This document shows, one piece after another, positions 1 to 9,430 of a stretch of DNA of 64,000 nucleotides (its first letter is position 1; every line of letters starts with the position of its first letter). This DNA is from Shewanella halifaxensis HAW-EB4 (GTDB lineage Bacteria > Pseudomonadota > Gammaproteobacteria > Enterobacterales > Shewanellaceae), in assembly GCF_000019185.1 (NCBI RefSeq), contig NC_010334.1, forward strand, positions 2,976,001-3,040,000, given 5' to 3'. The position numbers and the translations under genes were made by a program. The notes under the pieces were generated by a model, which did no database searches, was not told the origin of the DNA, and worked only from the letters and a program-made list of their open reading frames with translations.

Positions 1-229
1 CAATCGCAGCTTCAAAGGCAAAAGGATTAATATCCTCGTAAGGTAGTTTAATACTCGAGGCAGCCATTAACGCCAATGCATCACTATTACGAAGCCCTTT
101 GTCTGTTTGTTCGCAGCCAGAAGCAATCGGTTTAAAACCTACGGTTTCGCCGTTAGCGGCAGTTAGCAATGCAGATGAGATCAACGTCTTACCACAATCG
201 GTATCTGTACCCGTTACAAAAAATGTCAT
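1..229 (-). CDS. bioD: dethiobiotin synthetase, N-terminal part (cut by window edge)
   Basis: Only the first 76 or so codons are inside the window; the gene runs off the left edge. The reading frame starts at the ATG complementary to 227-229 and begins MTFFVTGTDTDCGKT, which is the BioD P-loop (GTDTxxGKT). BioD is a cytoplasmic enzyme that uses ATP and CO2 to close the ureido ring on 7,8-diaminononanoate, giving dethiobiotin. It lies 18 bases after bioC and is the last gene seen of the leftward bioB-bioF-bioC-bioD operon. The P-loop Cys in place of the more usual Val/Glu is a minor variation. Identification is firm; the C-terminal half cannot be judged. Confidence 0.93.
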   Translation of the reverse strand, partial: MTFFVTGTDTDCGKTLISSALLTAANGETVGFKPIASGCEQTDKGLRNSDALALMAASSIKLPYEDINPFAFEAAI

Positions 230-247
230 GTCAACTCCAAGCTGCGA

Positions 248-1018
248 CTAGCGCTTTTTTCGCGCTTTAATAAAGCTAATATTATAAGTTAAAGGAAGGC
301 CCTCAGGGGCTCGACTCAACTCTGCCTGAGCTTGCAAAGCTTGCCAATCTTTACGTCCTCTCAATGTGACCTGAGGCAAGTTAACATCTTGTTCTCGTTT
401 CACTATTGATGCTCCCACGCCTTTAATTGACTGCAGCATGGCTCTGAGATCTACAAAATTAACGGTTACCGCTTGTGTTTCAAATACCTCTATCAGCCAA
501 GTATCTTGCTCAAAACAAGCAAGCAGTGACTTTTCATCGATAAATGTATTCACCTTGAGCCCAAGTTCAGCCAACTGATGCAGACTATTTTCAGCCACGA
601 TACTCATATTGAGCTCGCCGCCATACTTGAGCACTCTGCAAGCTTCACTCACTGCTAGAGGAAGGTCTTGACACCATTGCAACGCAACATTGGAATAGAT
701 GCCATCGATAGTGCCTGCAGCGAAAGGAAGGCTCTGCGCATCGCCACAAATCGGAATGTACTGCGGGAAGTTTTCGCTAAGTGTTTTAAGCATACCATCG
801 GCAATATCTAAGCTGAAAACTTGTTCAATGGCCGGGATATGTGCAAAACAAGTACCTGGACCTGCACCTATGTCTAATAAGCGCGTACTTGATGTCACTT
901 GAGCTAATAGATGCTCTGCGGTTCGTTTTTGCAGTACATCATAGCTATGGTAATGTGCTGCGGCGGCAGAGAAGCACGCTGCAACTTGGTGATTAAGTTT
1001 ACTTGATCCTGTATTCAC
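248..1018 (-). CDS. bioC: malonyl-ACP O-methyltransferase, biotin synthesis
   Basis: 256 residues, usual length for BioC. A class I SAM-binding motif LLDIGAGPG sits near residue 47, followed by an acidic strand-2 end (SLDIADGML) and NVALQWCQDL, the form typical of BioC. BioC methylates malonyl-ACP so that it can be elongated in fatty acid synthesis to pimeloyl-ACP methyl ester. The start is a GTG, with AGGA about nine bases upstream; the nearby ATG at 1023 runs into a stop after one codon. It follows bioF by 15 bases and precedes bioD, fitting one transcript. No bioH esterase is in the window, so the demethylating step must be encoded elsewhere. Confidence 0.93.
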   Translation of the reverse strand: MNTGSSKLNHQVAACFSAAAAHYHSYDVLQKRTAEHLLAQVTSSTRLLDIGAGPGTCFAHIPAIEQVFSLDIADGMLKTLSENFPQYIPICGDAQSLPFAAGTIDGIYSNVALQWCQDLPLAVSEACRVLKYGGELNMSIVAENSLHQLAELGLKVNTFIDEKSLLACFEQDTWLIEVFETQAVTVNFVDLRAMLQSIKGVGASIVKREQDVNLPQVTLRGRKDWQALQAQAELSRAPEGLPLTYNISFIKARKKR

Positions 1019-1033
1019 TGCATTGGATCCTAA

Positions 1034-2227
1034 TCATTCATCATTTAAGATAGCGGCCAACACATCCACTAACGCCAGAATATCTTGCTGGCAGTGATTA
1101 GCATTTAAGGTCAATCTTAATCTTGCGCTTCCGACTGGTACGGTTGGCGGCCGAATCGCGCCTAACCAGAAACCGTGCTCTTTTAGCCTTTTAGCCACCG
1201 CCATCGTCTTAGTTGTATCGCCGAGTAAGATTGGCTGAATTGCCGTTTGCGAGTCTGAAAGTTCAATATTACTTTCTAAGCAAGCGGCTCTAAAGCAGGC
1301 AATATTATCATTCAATTTCTGTCGAAGTTCTGGTTGCTGCTTAATCATATTGATTGCGGCCAAGGCCGCTGCAGCGCAAGCTGGCGACAAAGCTGTTGAG
1401 TATATATAGTGACGAGAATTTGCCACTAAGAAATCAATTAATGCTTGGCTTCCAAGAATTGCTGCGCCTTGGCCTCCCATTGCCTTACCGAACGTCACTA
1501 ACTGAGCGTCAATATTAATATCGTTTGCAATCCTTGTTGCACCAAAACCATTTTCGCCTAGCACCCCAAAACCATGAGCATCGTCGACTATCAACCAAGC
1601 ATTATGCTGCTGACAAAGCGCAGACAGCTCAGCCAAAGGGGCAATATCACCATCCATACTAAATAGACTTTCGGTCAGCAATGCACTTGGCGAGAATCGC
1701 TCTAAATGGCTCTTAGCACTATCGACATCGTTATGGCTAAAGCGTTTCAGCTTAGCGCCACTGTCCTGAATACCATCGATCACAGAGGCATGGATCAATT
1801 TGTCGGCCAGCACTAGGTCATTTTCATTGAACAAGGTCTTCATTAGTGCGTTATTGGCGCTAAAACCTGAGCAAAATAATAGTGCGGCTTCATGTCCAGT
1901 CGCTTCACATAAGGCTTGTTCTAGTTGTAAATGTGCTTCGCTATAACCAACAACCAATGGCGAGGCAGTACTGCCAACACCGTGCTGTTTGGCACCTTGA
2001 TAAAGCGCCTCGGCTAACTCTGGGGATGTTGATAGGCCTAGATAGTCGTTACTACTGAAATTAACATATGGCAGCGCATCGGCTTCAAAGTAATTTGACT
2101 GATTAGGGTCCAGCACAAGATTAATGCGTCGTCGAAGTAGGCCTTGTTGCTCTAGCGCTTGGTTTTTATTGATGACTCTAGCACTCAAGGACTCAACTAA
2201 CGGCTGGTATTTGGAACTTTCTGACAT
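1034..2227 (-). CDS. bioF: 8-amino-7-oxononanoate synthase
   Basis: 397 residues, slightly longer than the 384 of E. coli BioF. It is a PLP-dependent alpha-oxoamine synthase that condenses pimeloyl-ACP with L-alanine. Visible signatures are FSSNDYLGL near residue 57, the glycine-rich VGSTASPLV, the D-x-x-H segment VDDAHGFGVLG and the PLP-lysine segment TFGKAMGGQGAA near residue 247. The ATG start has no clear Shine-Dalgarno sequence, so translation may depend on read-through from bioB 90 bases upstream. Second gene of the bio operon. Identification is certain. Confidence 0.96.
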   Translation of the reverse strand: MSESSKYQPLVESLSARVINKNQALEQQGLLRRRINLVLDPNQSNYFEADALPYVNFSSNDYLGLSTSPELAEALYQGAKQHGVGSTASPLVVGYSEAHLQLEQALCEATGHEAALLFCSGFSANNALMKTLFNENDLVLADKLIHASVIDGIQDSGAKLKRFSHNDVDSAKSHLERFSPSALLTESLFSMDGDIAPLAELSALCQQHNAWLIVDDAHGFGVLGENGFGATRIANDINIDAQLVTFGKAMGGQGAAILGSQALIDFLVANSRHYIYSTALSPACAAAALAAINMIKQQPELRQKLNDNIACFRAACLESNIELSDSQTAIQPILLGDTTKTMAVAKRLKEHGFWLGAIRPPTVPVGSARLRLTLNANHCQQDILALVDVLAAILNDE

Positions 2228-2317
2228 TTAGTATGCTCAGTTAAAAGGCTCTGTGGCCTTGTAAACCCACCGTTTATCTTTGGCGGGTTTTTGTAATATT
2301 GGCTTATGACAATTAAA

Positions 2318-3370
2318 TTAAAGCGCACCAGCATCATAAAATGCTGACACTTTCTTGTCTTGCTGCGCAGCAGCTTTTGCCAACATGGCTTCATCTTGTT
2401 CTTTAGTTGAGGCTACGCCCTGCTCTGGATGGAGCCCCAGTCGTCTAAATAGACCCATATCATCATTTTCTTCTGGGTTGGGCGTAGTTAGCAGCTTGCA
2501 ACCGTAGAAGATTGAATTGGCTCCCGCAAAAAAGCACATCGCTTGCAGTTCATCGCTCATATTCTCACGACCAGCCGATAAGCGCACTCTAGACTTGGGC
2601 ATAGTAATACGTGCAACAGCAATGGTACGAACAAACTCTAATGGGTCTAAATCATCTAGCTTTTCAAATGGCGTACCTTCAACTTTAACCAACATATTGA
2701 TCGGCACAGAATCTGGGTGCTGATCTAAGTTTGCCAATTGCTGAATGAGACCCGCTCGGTCGGTCGCTTTCTCGCCCATGCCAACAATACCGCCAGAACA
2801 CACTTTCATGCCTGATGCGCGTACATTGGATAAGGTATCTAAACGACTCTGATAAGTGCGAGTTGTGATCACATCGCCATAATATTCAGGCGATGTGTCT
2901 AAGTTATGGTTGTAATAATCCAAACCGGCATCAGCAAGTGTATTGGCTTGCTCCGCAGACAACATGCCAAGGGTCATACAGGTTTCCATGCCCAATGCTT
3001 TAACTTCTTCTACCATAGTCTTAAGGTAAGGCATATCACGCTCTTTCGGATTACGCCAAGCTGCGCCCATACAGAAACGAGATGCTCCAGCGGCTTTAGC
3101 ACTGCGCGCTTCGGTCAATACAGTTTCCATGGCGAGTAAGCGCTCTTTTTCAAGACCGGTGTCATAACGTGCGCTTTGTGGGCAATATTTACAATCCTCA
3201 GGGCAAGCACCGGTTTTAATGGACAATAAACGGCTTATCTGAACTTCATTTGGATCGAACTCTTGGCGATGAATGCTATGCGCCTGAAATAGAAGATCGT
3301 TCATTGGCAGCGCAAATAAGCTTTCAATCTCTTCACGCTTCCAGTTATTTCTTAGTTGTACTTCAGACAT
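2318..3370 (-). CDS. bioB: biotin synthase (radical SAM)
   Basis: 350 residues, the family's normal length. BioB inserts sulfur into dethiobiotin, using a radical-SAM [4Fe-4S] cluster and a sacrificial [2Fe-2S] cluster. The CxxxCxxC motif is seen as C56, C60 and C63 (CPEDCKYC). Further conserved stretches are [22 protein letters not shown] and [10 protein letters not shown]. The ATG is preceded by AAGGGA at suitable distance. It is the first gene of the leftward operon and diverges from bioA across about 250 bases that carry a candidate BirA operator. Identification is certain. Confidence 0.97.
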   Translation of the reverse strand: MSEVQLRNNWKREEIESLFALPMNDLLFQAHSIHRQEFDPNEVQISRLLSIKTGACPEDCKYCPQSARYDTGLEKERLLAMETVLTEARSAKAAGASRFCMGAAWRNPKERDMPYLKTMVEEVKALGMETCMTLGMLSAEQANTLADAGLDYYNHNLDTSPEYYGDVITTRTYQSRLDTLSNVRASGMKVCSGGIVGMGEKATDRAGLIQQLANLDQHPDSVPINMLVKVEGTPFEKLDDLDPLEFVRTIAVARITMPKSRVRLSAGRENMSDELQAMCFFAGANSIFYGCKLLTTPNPEENDDMGLFRRLGLHPEQGVASTKEQDEAMLAKAAAQQDKKVSAFYDAGAL

Positions 3371-3573
3371 GCTGGTCCCTTTTTGCTCATACGTTCAATT
3401 AATCTGATACTTTTTCGTCTGCCACTATCTTCTTACTTTAAAAAGAAGGCGAACATTCGCGTAATACATTGTGAAGCCGACATATAATTTATTTTAAAAA
3501 CAATGCACTACTATAGTTAACCGAATAGTTTTACTTAATATTTATCTTGCTTAGGATACCTACAGGTCGTAAC

Positions 3574-3606
3574 CTGTCAATGTCACACTAATCAAAAGGT
3601 TTACTA
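3574..3606. promoter_or_regulatory. candidate BirA (biotin repressor) operator
   Basis: Two half-sites, CTGTCAATG (3574-3582) and GGTTTACTA (3598-3606), are separated by 15 bases. The BirA consensus known in gammaproteobacteria is TTGTAAACC-N14/15-GGTTTACAA. The right half matches 7 to 8 of 9 positions and the left half about 5 of 9, at exactly the allowed spacing. It lies 11 bases before the bioA ATG, between the divergent bioB and bioA genes, where BirA-biotinyl-AMP normally binds. A possible -35/-10 pair, TTGCTT (3547) and TAACCT (3570) with 17-base spacing, would place the operator over the bioA transcription start. The weak left half limits confidence. Confidence 0.5.
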
Positions 3607-3617
3607 ACGGTTAATTT

Positions 3618-4958
3618 ATGAGCAATGACATTCTATCAACTACAAGCAGTATCGATCTTCAATTTGATAAAGAGCACTTGTGGCATCCATATACGTCTAT
3701 GGCCAATGCATTACCCGCATTTGGGGTCATTGCCGCCGATGGCGTTGAACTAGAATTGCAAAATGGCACAAAACTCATTGACGGCACCAGTTCATGGTGG
3801 GCTTGTGTCCATGGTTATAGCCATCCAAAAATTGTCGCGGCAATGCAGCAGCAAACGGCACAATTAAGCCATGTTATGTTCGGCGGGATCACCCACCGCC
3901 CAGCGGTTGAATTGGCGCGGATGCTCATAGAGATGACAAGCCCAAGACTCACCAAGGTGTTTTTAGCAGACTCTGGTTCTATCGCAGTAGAAGTGGCGAT
4001 GAAAATGGCGCTGCAATACTGGCAAGGTAGGGCTAAACCTAATAAACAAAAAATATTGACTGTTAAAAATGGCTATCATGGCGATACCTTTGCGGCTATG
4101 AGTGTGTGCGATCCAGAAGGCGGCATGCACACCATGTTTGGTGAGTTAGTGACCAAACAACTGTTTGCCCCAGCTCCTCAGTCTCGCTTCGATGACAACT
4201 TCAATCCAGAAGAGCTCAACGAGATTGCCACCCTATTTGAAGATAATCATCAACAGATAGCAGCGTTATTGCTCGAGCCCATTATGCAAGGTGCAGGCGG
4301 TATGCGTTTTTACCACCCTGAGTATTTAGCTGCCTTAAGAAAACTGTGCGACAAATATGATGTACTGCTAATTCTTGATGAAATCGCCACTGGCTTTGGT
4401 CGTACGGGTAAGCTATTTGCCTACGAGCACAGTAATATTGAGGCCGATATTTTATGTTTAGGCAAAGCATTAACTGGCGGCTATATTTCCCTCGCTGCGA
4501 CTATGTGTAGTGATGAGGTTGCTCAAGGTGTTAGTGATTCTCCTGCTGGCGTGTTTATGCATGGCCCGACCTTTATGGCTAACCCATTAGCCTGTTCAGC
4601 TGCCATTGCAAGCCTTGAGCTTATTCGAGAGAACCGCTGGCAAGAACAGGTTAGTAGCATTGAAGCTCAGTTAAAGCGTGAATTAGCCGATGCGATAGAC
4701 TACCCAAATGTTAAAGATGTAAGGGTGTTAGGAGCTGTTGGTGTATTAGAAATGAGTGCCACACTTAATACTGCAGAGTTACAGCAGCAGTTTGTCGACT
4801 TAGGTGTATGGATAAGACCCTTTTCAAATCTTATTTATATCATGCCCCCCTATTGTGTTACGCCTAGTCAGCTAAGCAAATTGACTCATGCAATGAAAAC
4901 GGTCGCTAGGCAAGTATCACTCCCCAACGACGCGAGTCCTTTTATCAGCCACGGCTAA
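3618..4958 (+). CDS. bioA: adenosylmethionine-8-amino-7-oxononanoate aminotransferase
   Basis: 446 residues. A class III PLP aminotransferase that transfers the SAM amino group to 8-amino-7-oxononanoate, giving 7,8-diaminononanoate. The N-terminal DKEHLWHPYTSM and GTSSWWACVHGY are typical of BioA; the cofactor region has ILDEIATGFGRTG and the PLP-lysine segment LCLGKALTGGY near residue 282. It is transcribed away from bioBFCD and is a single gene, with the candidate BirA operator directly before it. About 40 bases after the stop is an imperfect hairpin (4971-4994) without a T-run, so its terminator is not obvious. Confidence 0.96.
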   Translation: MSNDILSTTSSIDLQFDKEHLWHPYTSMANALPAFGVIAADGVELELQNGTKLIDGTSSWWACVHGYSHPKIVAAMQQQTAQLSHVMFGGITHRPAVELARMLIEMTSPRLTKVFLADSGSIAVEVAMKMALQYWQGRAKPNKQKILTVKNGYHGDTFAAMSVCDPEGGMHTMFGELVTKQLFAPAPQSRFDDNFNPEELNEIATLFEDNHQQIAALLLEPIMQGAGGMRFYHPEYLAALRKLCDKYDVLLILDEIATGFGRTGKLFAYEHSNIEADILCLGKALTGGYISLAATMCSDEVAQGVSDSPAGVFMHGPTFMANPLACSAAIASLELIRENRWQEQVSSIEAQLKRELADAIDYPNVKDVRVLGAVGVLEMSATLNTAELQQQFVDLGVWIRPFSNLIYIMPPYCVTPSQLSKLTHAMKTVARQVSLPNDASPFISHG

Positions 4959-5174
4959 ACGCGACTCAAACTTAGTCGGTGACCGCCGGCTAAGTACTGT
5001 CGCTAACGACCCGCTTATAACTGTTTTTAGCTCTCAAATAAACCAGCCAAAACCTGTCCCATGTTTCGATGCTGCGAATAGCTCATAAATTTAACGATAA
5101 AATGTATTTTTTTATAAAATTTCGCTTAATTTGACCCTGAATGATAAAAATCGATAAAATAAATCGAAAAGTAT

Positions 5175-5183
5175 TGCTATACT
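5175..5183 (+). promoter_or_regulatory. extended -10 promoter element before fusA paralogue
   Basis: TGC-TATACT at 5175-5183 is a good extended -10 element. It lies about 40 bases before the EF-G start, in a strongly AT-rich stretch (5085-5175) that could act as an UP element. The -35 region opposite it is poor, as is common for extended -10 promoters. A second possible pair, TTGACC with TAAAAT at 18-base spacing, lies about 40 bases further upstream. Inferred from sequence only. Confidence 0.45.
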
Positions 5184-5223
5184 TGCGCGGAATTTTAGAA
5201 CGTAACTCCAATAGAGTAGAAAA

Positions 5224-7320
5224 ATGACTGATTTATCAAAGTACAGAAACATTGGTATCTTTGCTCACGTTGACGCGGGTAAGACTACTACAACTGAGCG
5301 TATCCTAAAGCTTACTGGTCAGATCCATAAGATCGGTGAAGTGCATGACGGCGAATCAACAACTGACTTCATGGAACAGGAAGCTGAGCGTGGTATTACC
5401 ATTCAGTCTGCTGCTGTAAGTTGTTTTTGGAAAGATCACCGTTTCAACGTTATCGACACCCCTGGCCACGTTGACTTCACAGTAGAAGTTTACCGTTCTC
5501 TTAAAGTTCTTGATGGCGGTATCGGTGTATTCTGTGGTTCTGGTGGTGTTGAGCCACAATCAGAAACTAACTGGCGTTATGCTAACGAATCAGAAGTTGC
5601 TCGTATCATCTTCGTAAACAAGTTAGACCGTATGGGTGCTGACTTCTTACGTGTTGTTAAGCAAACTAAAGACGTACTAGCTGCTAACCCACTAGTAATG
5701 GTACTTCCAATCGGTATCGAAGATGAGTTCAGCGGTGTTGTTGACCTACTTTCTCGTAAAGCATACGTATGGGATGACACTGGCGAAGCTGAAAACTACA
5801 CAGTTGAAGATGTTCCAGCTGACATGGTTGACCTAGTTGAAGAATACCGTGAAATGCTAATCGAAACTGCTCTTGAGCAAGACGATGACCTATTAGAAGC
5901 CTACATGGAAGGCGAAGAGCCATCTATTGAAGACATCAAGCGTTGTATCCGTAAGGGTACTCGTACTATGGACTTCTTCCCAACATACTGTGGTTCTGCT
6001 TTCAAGAACAAAGGTATGCAGCTTCTTCTTGACGCTGTTGTTGATTACCTACCAGATCCAGTTGAAGTTGATCCACAGCCTCTTACTGACGAAGAAGGTA
6101 ACGAAAACGGTGAGTTCGCTTTAGTTTCTATCGATGAGCCACTAAAAGCACTAGCATTCAAAATCATGGATGACCGTTTTGGTGCACTAACGTTCGTACG
6201 TATCTACTCAGGTCAGCTACGTAAAGGCGACACCATTCTTAACAGTGCAACTGGTAAGACTGAGCGTGTTGGTCGTATGGTTGAGATGCAAGCTAACGAA
6301 CGTAACGAACTTGATTACGCTCAAGCTGGTGACATCATCGCTATCGTTGGTATGAAGAACGTGCAAACAGGTCACACTTTGTGTGATGTTAAGCATCCTT
6401 GTACTCTAGAAGCAATGGTATTCCCAGAGCCAGTTATCTCTATCGCAGTAGCGCCAAAAGATAAAGGCGGTTCTGAAAAAATGGGTATCGCTATCGGTAA
6501 AATGATTGCAGAAGATCCATCTTTCCGCGTAGAAACTGACGAAGACTCAGGCGAAACCATCCTTAAAGGTATGGGTGAGCTTCACCTAGACATTAAGGTT
6601 GATATCCTTAAGCGTACTTACGGCGTTGACCTAATTGTTGGTGAGCCTCAAGTTGCATACCGTGAAACTATCACTAAAGAAGTTGAAGATAGCTACACGC
6701 ACAAGAAGCAATCAGGTGGTTCAGGTCAGTTCGGTAAGATCGACTACAAGATCAAGCCTGGTGAAGCTAACACTGGTTTCGTATTCACGTCTAAAGTTGT
6801 TGGTGGTAACGTTCCTAAGGAATTCTGGCCTGCTGTTGAGAAAGGTTTCAAGAGCTTGATGGATACCGGTACACTTGCTGGCTTCCCTGTACTTGACGTT
6901 GAGTTTGAACTTCTTGATGGTGCTTTCCACGCAGTTGACTCGTCAGCTATCGCGTTCGAAATCGCAGCTAAAGGCGCTTTCCGTCAGTCAATTCCAAAGG
7001 CTGATCCTAAGCTTCTTGAGCCTATCATGGCTGTTGACGTATTCAGCCCAGATGACAACGTTGGTGACGTAATTGGTGACCTTAACCGTCGTCGCGGCAT
7101 GATCAAAGACCAAATGGCTGGTGTAACAGGTGTTCGTATCAAGGCTGACGTACCGCTTTCAGAAATGTTCGGTTACATCGGTTCTCTACGTACTATGACT
7201 TCAGGCCGTGGTCAATTCTCTATGGAATTTGCTCATTACAGCCTATGTCCTAACAGCGTTTCTGATAAAGTTATCGCTCAAGTTAAAGAGAGAAAAGCAG
7301 CAGAAGCTTCTAAGAAGTAA
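5224..7320 (+). CDS. fusB: elongation factor G, second copy (EF-G2 type)
   Basis: 698 residues, full-length EF-G. All GTPase motifs are present: G1 AHVDAGKT near residue 15, G3 DTPGHVDF near 77, G4 NKLDRMGAD near 131 and G5 GSAFKNKG near 257, followed by domains II to V ([16 protein letters not shown] and [10 protein letters not shown] in domains IV/V). EF-G drives ribosomal translocation and, with RRF, recycling. It stands alone between bioA and a terminator, not in the rpsL-rpsG-fusA-tuf operon, so it is probably the second EF-G. Some bacteria with two copies split translocation and recycling between them. Codon use is strongly biased (GGT, CGT, AAC, ATC), as in highly expressed genes. Symbol by analogy with other Shewanella. 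Confidence 0.9.
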   Translation: MTDLSKYRNIGIFAHVDAGKTTTTERILKLTGQIHKIGEVHDGESTTDFMEQEAERGITIQSAAVSCFWKDHRFNVIDTPGHVDFTVEVYRSLKVLDGGIGVFCGSGGVEPQSETNWRYANESEVARIIFVNKLDRMGADFLRVVKQTKDVLAANPLVMVLPIGIEDEFSGVVDLLSRKAYVWDDTGEAENYTVEDVPADMVDLVEEYREMLIETALEQDDDLLEAYMEGEEPSIEDIKRCIRKGTRTMDFFPTYCGSAFKNKGMQLLLDAVVDYLPDPVEVDPQPLTDEEGNENGEFALVSIDEPLKALAFKIMDDRFGALTFVRIYSGQLRKGDTILNSATGKTERVGRMVEMQANERNELDYAQAGDIIAIVGMKNVQTGHTLCDVKHPCTLEAMVFPEPVISIAVAPKDKGGSEKMGIAIGKMIAEDPSFRVETDEDSGETILKGMGELHLDIKVDILKRTYGVDLIVGEPQVAYRETITKEVEDSYTHKKQSGGSGQFGKIDYKIKPGEANTGFVFTSKVVGGNVPKEFWPAVEKGFKSLMDTGTLAGFPVLDVEFELLDGAFHAVDSSAIAFEIAAKGAFRQSIPKADPKLLEPIMAVDVFSPDDNVGDVIGDLNRRRGMIKDQMAGVTGVRIKADVPLSEMFGYIGSLRTMTSGRGQFSMEFAHYSLCPNSVSDKVIAQVKERKAAEASKK

Positions 7321-7362
7321 CTAGCTGTTTAGTTATGACTCTTTTGAGTTTTAAACTTTAAT

Positions 7363-7396
7363 AAAAAGCCTATAGATTTTATCTATAGGCTTTTTT
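7363..7396 (+). terminator. intrinsic terminator of EF-G gene
   Basis: GCCTATAGAT-TTT-ATCTATAGGC forms a 10-bp stem with a 3-base loop, flanked by AAAAA and TTTTTT. It begins about 40 bases after the EF-G stop. The A-tract on the left means it can also serve the convergent gene ending at 7423. Confidence 0.9.
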
Positions 7397-7422
7397 ATTG
7401 CCTGCAAATCACAGACTCACCG

Positions 7423-7887
7423 TTATATACAGGCCTCGAACGTTTTGGCCATTCGCACAATGCTATTTAGCGGCACCCGATGTTTATTTCGGTCAGCACA
7501 CAGCAATTGATGATTTTTATCCTTTGGCTCACCAATCTGCTGGATCTGTACTTGATAACCTTCAGCTTTCGCAGCCACGCAATATCCCTCAAATTCCCAC
7601 TGAGCCATATTGGTATTATCACAAATAACCACAGGCACTTTATTGGCAATTGCATGGATAAATCGCGTTAGATTAAGTTGGTGGTACTTAGATAAGTGCT
7701 TAGGGTCAAAGTTGTACTGACCATCACAGTAAAAGAACTCATCCGTAGAGCAGACTTTTACGCTTGTGCTCTCGTTAGCATACTTTGGTAGTGCCTTAAC
7801 GTACTGCTCTACCCAGTAACTTTTGCCACTCCCTGGCAGCCCACGCATAATGATCGCTATCCCACCAACATCTTTTTGCTGTTTCAT
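7423..7887 (-). CDS. small AAA/P-loop nucleotide kinase-like protein
   Basis: 154 residues from the ATG at 7887; a TTG one codon earlier is less likely given AAGGG about ten bases before the ATG. A Walker A motif GLPGSGKS lies near residues 16-23, then STDEFFY and a VVICDNTNMAQWEFEGY segment. These match the P-loop kinase-like AAA family related to the kinase domain of NEDD4-binding protein 2 and polynucleotide kinases. The D-N-T-N motif is typical of that group. Substrate unknown. It precedes the sirtuin gene's terminal region by about 60 bases on the same strand, so the two could share a transcript. Family assignment is good; function is not known. Confidence 0.75.
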   Translation of the reverse strand: MKQQKDVGGIAIIMRGLPGSGKSYWVEQYVKALPKYANESTSVKVCSTDEFFYCDGQYNFDPKHLSKYHQLNLTRFIHAIANKVPVVICDNTNMAQWEFEGYCVAAKAEGYQVQIQQIGEPKDKNHQLLCADRNKHRVPLNSIVRMAKTFEACI

Positions 7888-7948
7888 CAACTATTACCCT
7901 TTACTCGCGTTATCGCGAGAACCTTAATAATACGCTTAAGCACATATG

Positions 7949-8674
7949 CTAAAGTACGTTGTTCACTATTTTTCCACTGAGAATATCATCGACAAGTTTT
8001 GGTACTAACTCACTCGCCTTACCTTCTAGGTGATATTGAAACTGACTATGTCTATCTACTGCAACAAGATTGACCTCAACCGTTTGCGCACCATGATGGT
8101 TTGCCGTATCAACAAAACCTGCCGCTGGATAAACCGTGCCCGATGTACCTATAGCGATAAATAGATCACAACTATCAAGCGCATGCTGGATTCTGTCTAA
8201 ACCAAATGGCATTTCGCCAAACCAGACAACGTGAGGTCTCAACCTCTGAGCAGGGATACAGCAAGTACAAGTATGCCTCGGCCCGAAGGGTTCCCTTAAT
8301 ATAAAAGTTTGCTGTGAGCGTGGGCAGCGCCCCTTGGATAGCTCACCATGCATGTGCAAAAGACGTTTCGAACCCGCTCTCTCATGTAGATCATCAATAT
8401 TTTGTGTAACGACTAACAGCTCGCCTTCAAATTGTTGCTCTAACTTAGCAAGGGCTGTATGGCCAGCATTGGGTTCGATACAACCATTATGGAATTGCTG
8501 CCAACGATCATTATAGAAACGCTCGACTAAAAGGGGGTTACTGGCGTACCCCTCTGGAGTTGCGACCTCCTCTATTTTATGTTCTTCCCATAAACCATCT
8601 TGATCTCTAAAGGTACGTAACCCTGATTCTGCTGAGATCCCTGCCCCGGTCAATATTACAATCTGCTGGTACAT
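7949..8674 (-). CDS. cobB: NAD-dependent protein deacylase (class III sirtuin)
   Basis: 241 residues. NAD-binding motifs GAGIS (10-14) and TQNIDDLHERAG (90-101), catalytic His in HMHGE (H109), and zinc-binding cysteines at 117 and 136-139 (CTCC). Y54 and R57 (FYNDR) are the pair that gives class III sirtuins their desuccinylase/demalonylase activity, as in E. coli CobB. It removes acetyl or succinyl groups from lysines, using NAD and releasing nicotinamide and O-acyl-ADP-ribose. ATG start. The fur gene diverges from it across about 270 bases. Identification is firm. Confidence 0.94.
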   Translation of the reverse strand: MYQQIVILTGAGISAESGLRTFRDQDGLWEEHKIEEVATPEGYASNPLLVERFYNDRWQQFHNGCIEPNAGHTALAKLEQQFEGELLVVTQNIDDLHERAGSKRLLHMHGELSKGRCPRSQQTFILREPFGPRHTCTCCIPAQRLRPHVVWFGEMPFGLDRIQHALDSCDLFIAIGTSGTVYPAAGFVDTANHHGAQTVEVNLVAVDRHSQFQYHLEGKASELVPKLVDDILSGKIVNNVL

Positions 8675-8869
8675 CTACAGTCCTTTTTGCGGTCTTTGTT
8701 ACTATTTTGCCTATTTGTAGGCGTATATGACATTAGGCGTTAGTATAAATGGGCAAAAACAATACAAAATGACTGTATAAATTGCTTGTTTTATATCTAG
8801 TTAATGGCTTTTATTTGCATAAGATGCTTTATTGCTAGATCAAAGGTTTAAGTTTTCAATTTGTACACA

Positions 8870-8875
8870 TATAAT
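8870..8875 (+). promoter_or_regulatory. probable -10 element of the fur promoter
   Basis: A perfect TATAAT lies 67 bases before the fur ATG. The hexamer 17 bases upstream (TTTAAG at 8847) is a weak -35, so activator help or another promoter is possible. No convincing Fur box was seen in 8675-8941, which otherwise holds only the divergent cobB/fur control region. Confidence 0.45.
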
Positions 8876-8941
8876 GGATCGAATCCCCACAAATGAACGG
8901 ATTAACTTATAGCTAATCGTTCTGCAATCAAGAGATCAATA

Positions 8942-9373
8942 ATGACAGATGGAAATCAAGCGCTAAAAAAAGCGGGTTTGAAAGTGACCTTACCACGAGT
9001 CAAAATTCTAGAATTGATGCAAGCGCCAGATAATCAACACATCAGTGCTGAGGATCTCTATAAGAAATTACTCGATATTGGTGAAGAAATTGGTCTTGCA
9101 ACTGTCTATCGTGTACTCAACCAATTTGATGATGCTGGTATTGTTACTCGTCACCATTTTGAAAGTGGCAAAGCTGTTTTCGAACTTGCATCTCAACATC
9201 ACCATGACCATCTAGTATGTCTATCATGTGGTAAAGTTATCGAATTTTCGGACGAGATGATTGAACGTCGCCAAGATGAAATTGCAATGAAGCATAATAT
9301 CAAGCTGACTAATCACAGTTTATATCTATACGGTGTTTGCACTAATGATGGCTGTGAGCACGGCGACGCATAA
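8942..9373 (+). CDS. fur: ferric uptake regulator
   Basis: 143 residues, close to E. coli Fur (148). It has an N-terminal winged helix (LKVTLPRVKILELM, then GLATVYRVLNQF as recognition helix) and a C-terminal dimerisation and metal-binding domain. Visible metal residues are HHHDH (86-90) and the cysteine pairs C93/C96 and C133/C138, the structural zinc site. With Fe(II) it represses iron-uptake genes. The ATG has AAGAGA a few bases upstream. Transcribed alone, ended by the terminator at 9388. Identification is certain. Confidence 0.97.
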   Translation: MTDGNQALKKAGLKVTLPRVKILELMQAPDNQHISAEDLYKKLLDIGEEIGLATVYRVLNQFDDAGIVTRHHFESGKAVFELASQHHHDHLVCLSCGKVIEFSDEMIERRQDEIAMKHNIKLTNHSLYLYGVCTNDGCEHGDA

Positions 9374-9387
9374 TGCTATTTAGCATT

Positions 9388-9414
9388 AAAAAACCAGCTC
9401 TTGCTGGTTTTTTT
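9388..9414 (+). terminator. fur intrinsic terminator
   Basis: CCAGC-TCTT-GCTGG stem-loop preceded by six A and followed by seven T. A separate 16-base palindrome, AATGCTA-TT-TAGCATT (9372-9387), overlaps the fur stop codon just before it and may extend the structure. Confidence 0.9.
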
Positions 9415-9430
9415 GTGTCTGCTTGATCAT

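Noticed and set aside
2259..2290. TTGTAAACC, an exact BirA half-site, with a partner GGTTTTTGT between bioB and bioF
   Set aside because: The spacer is 18 bases instead of 14-15 and the right arm matches only 5 of 9; the position inside the operon is also wrong. The inverted repeat here is more likely an intercistronic hairpin or chance.
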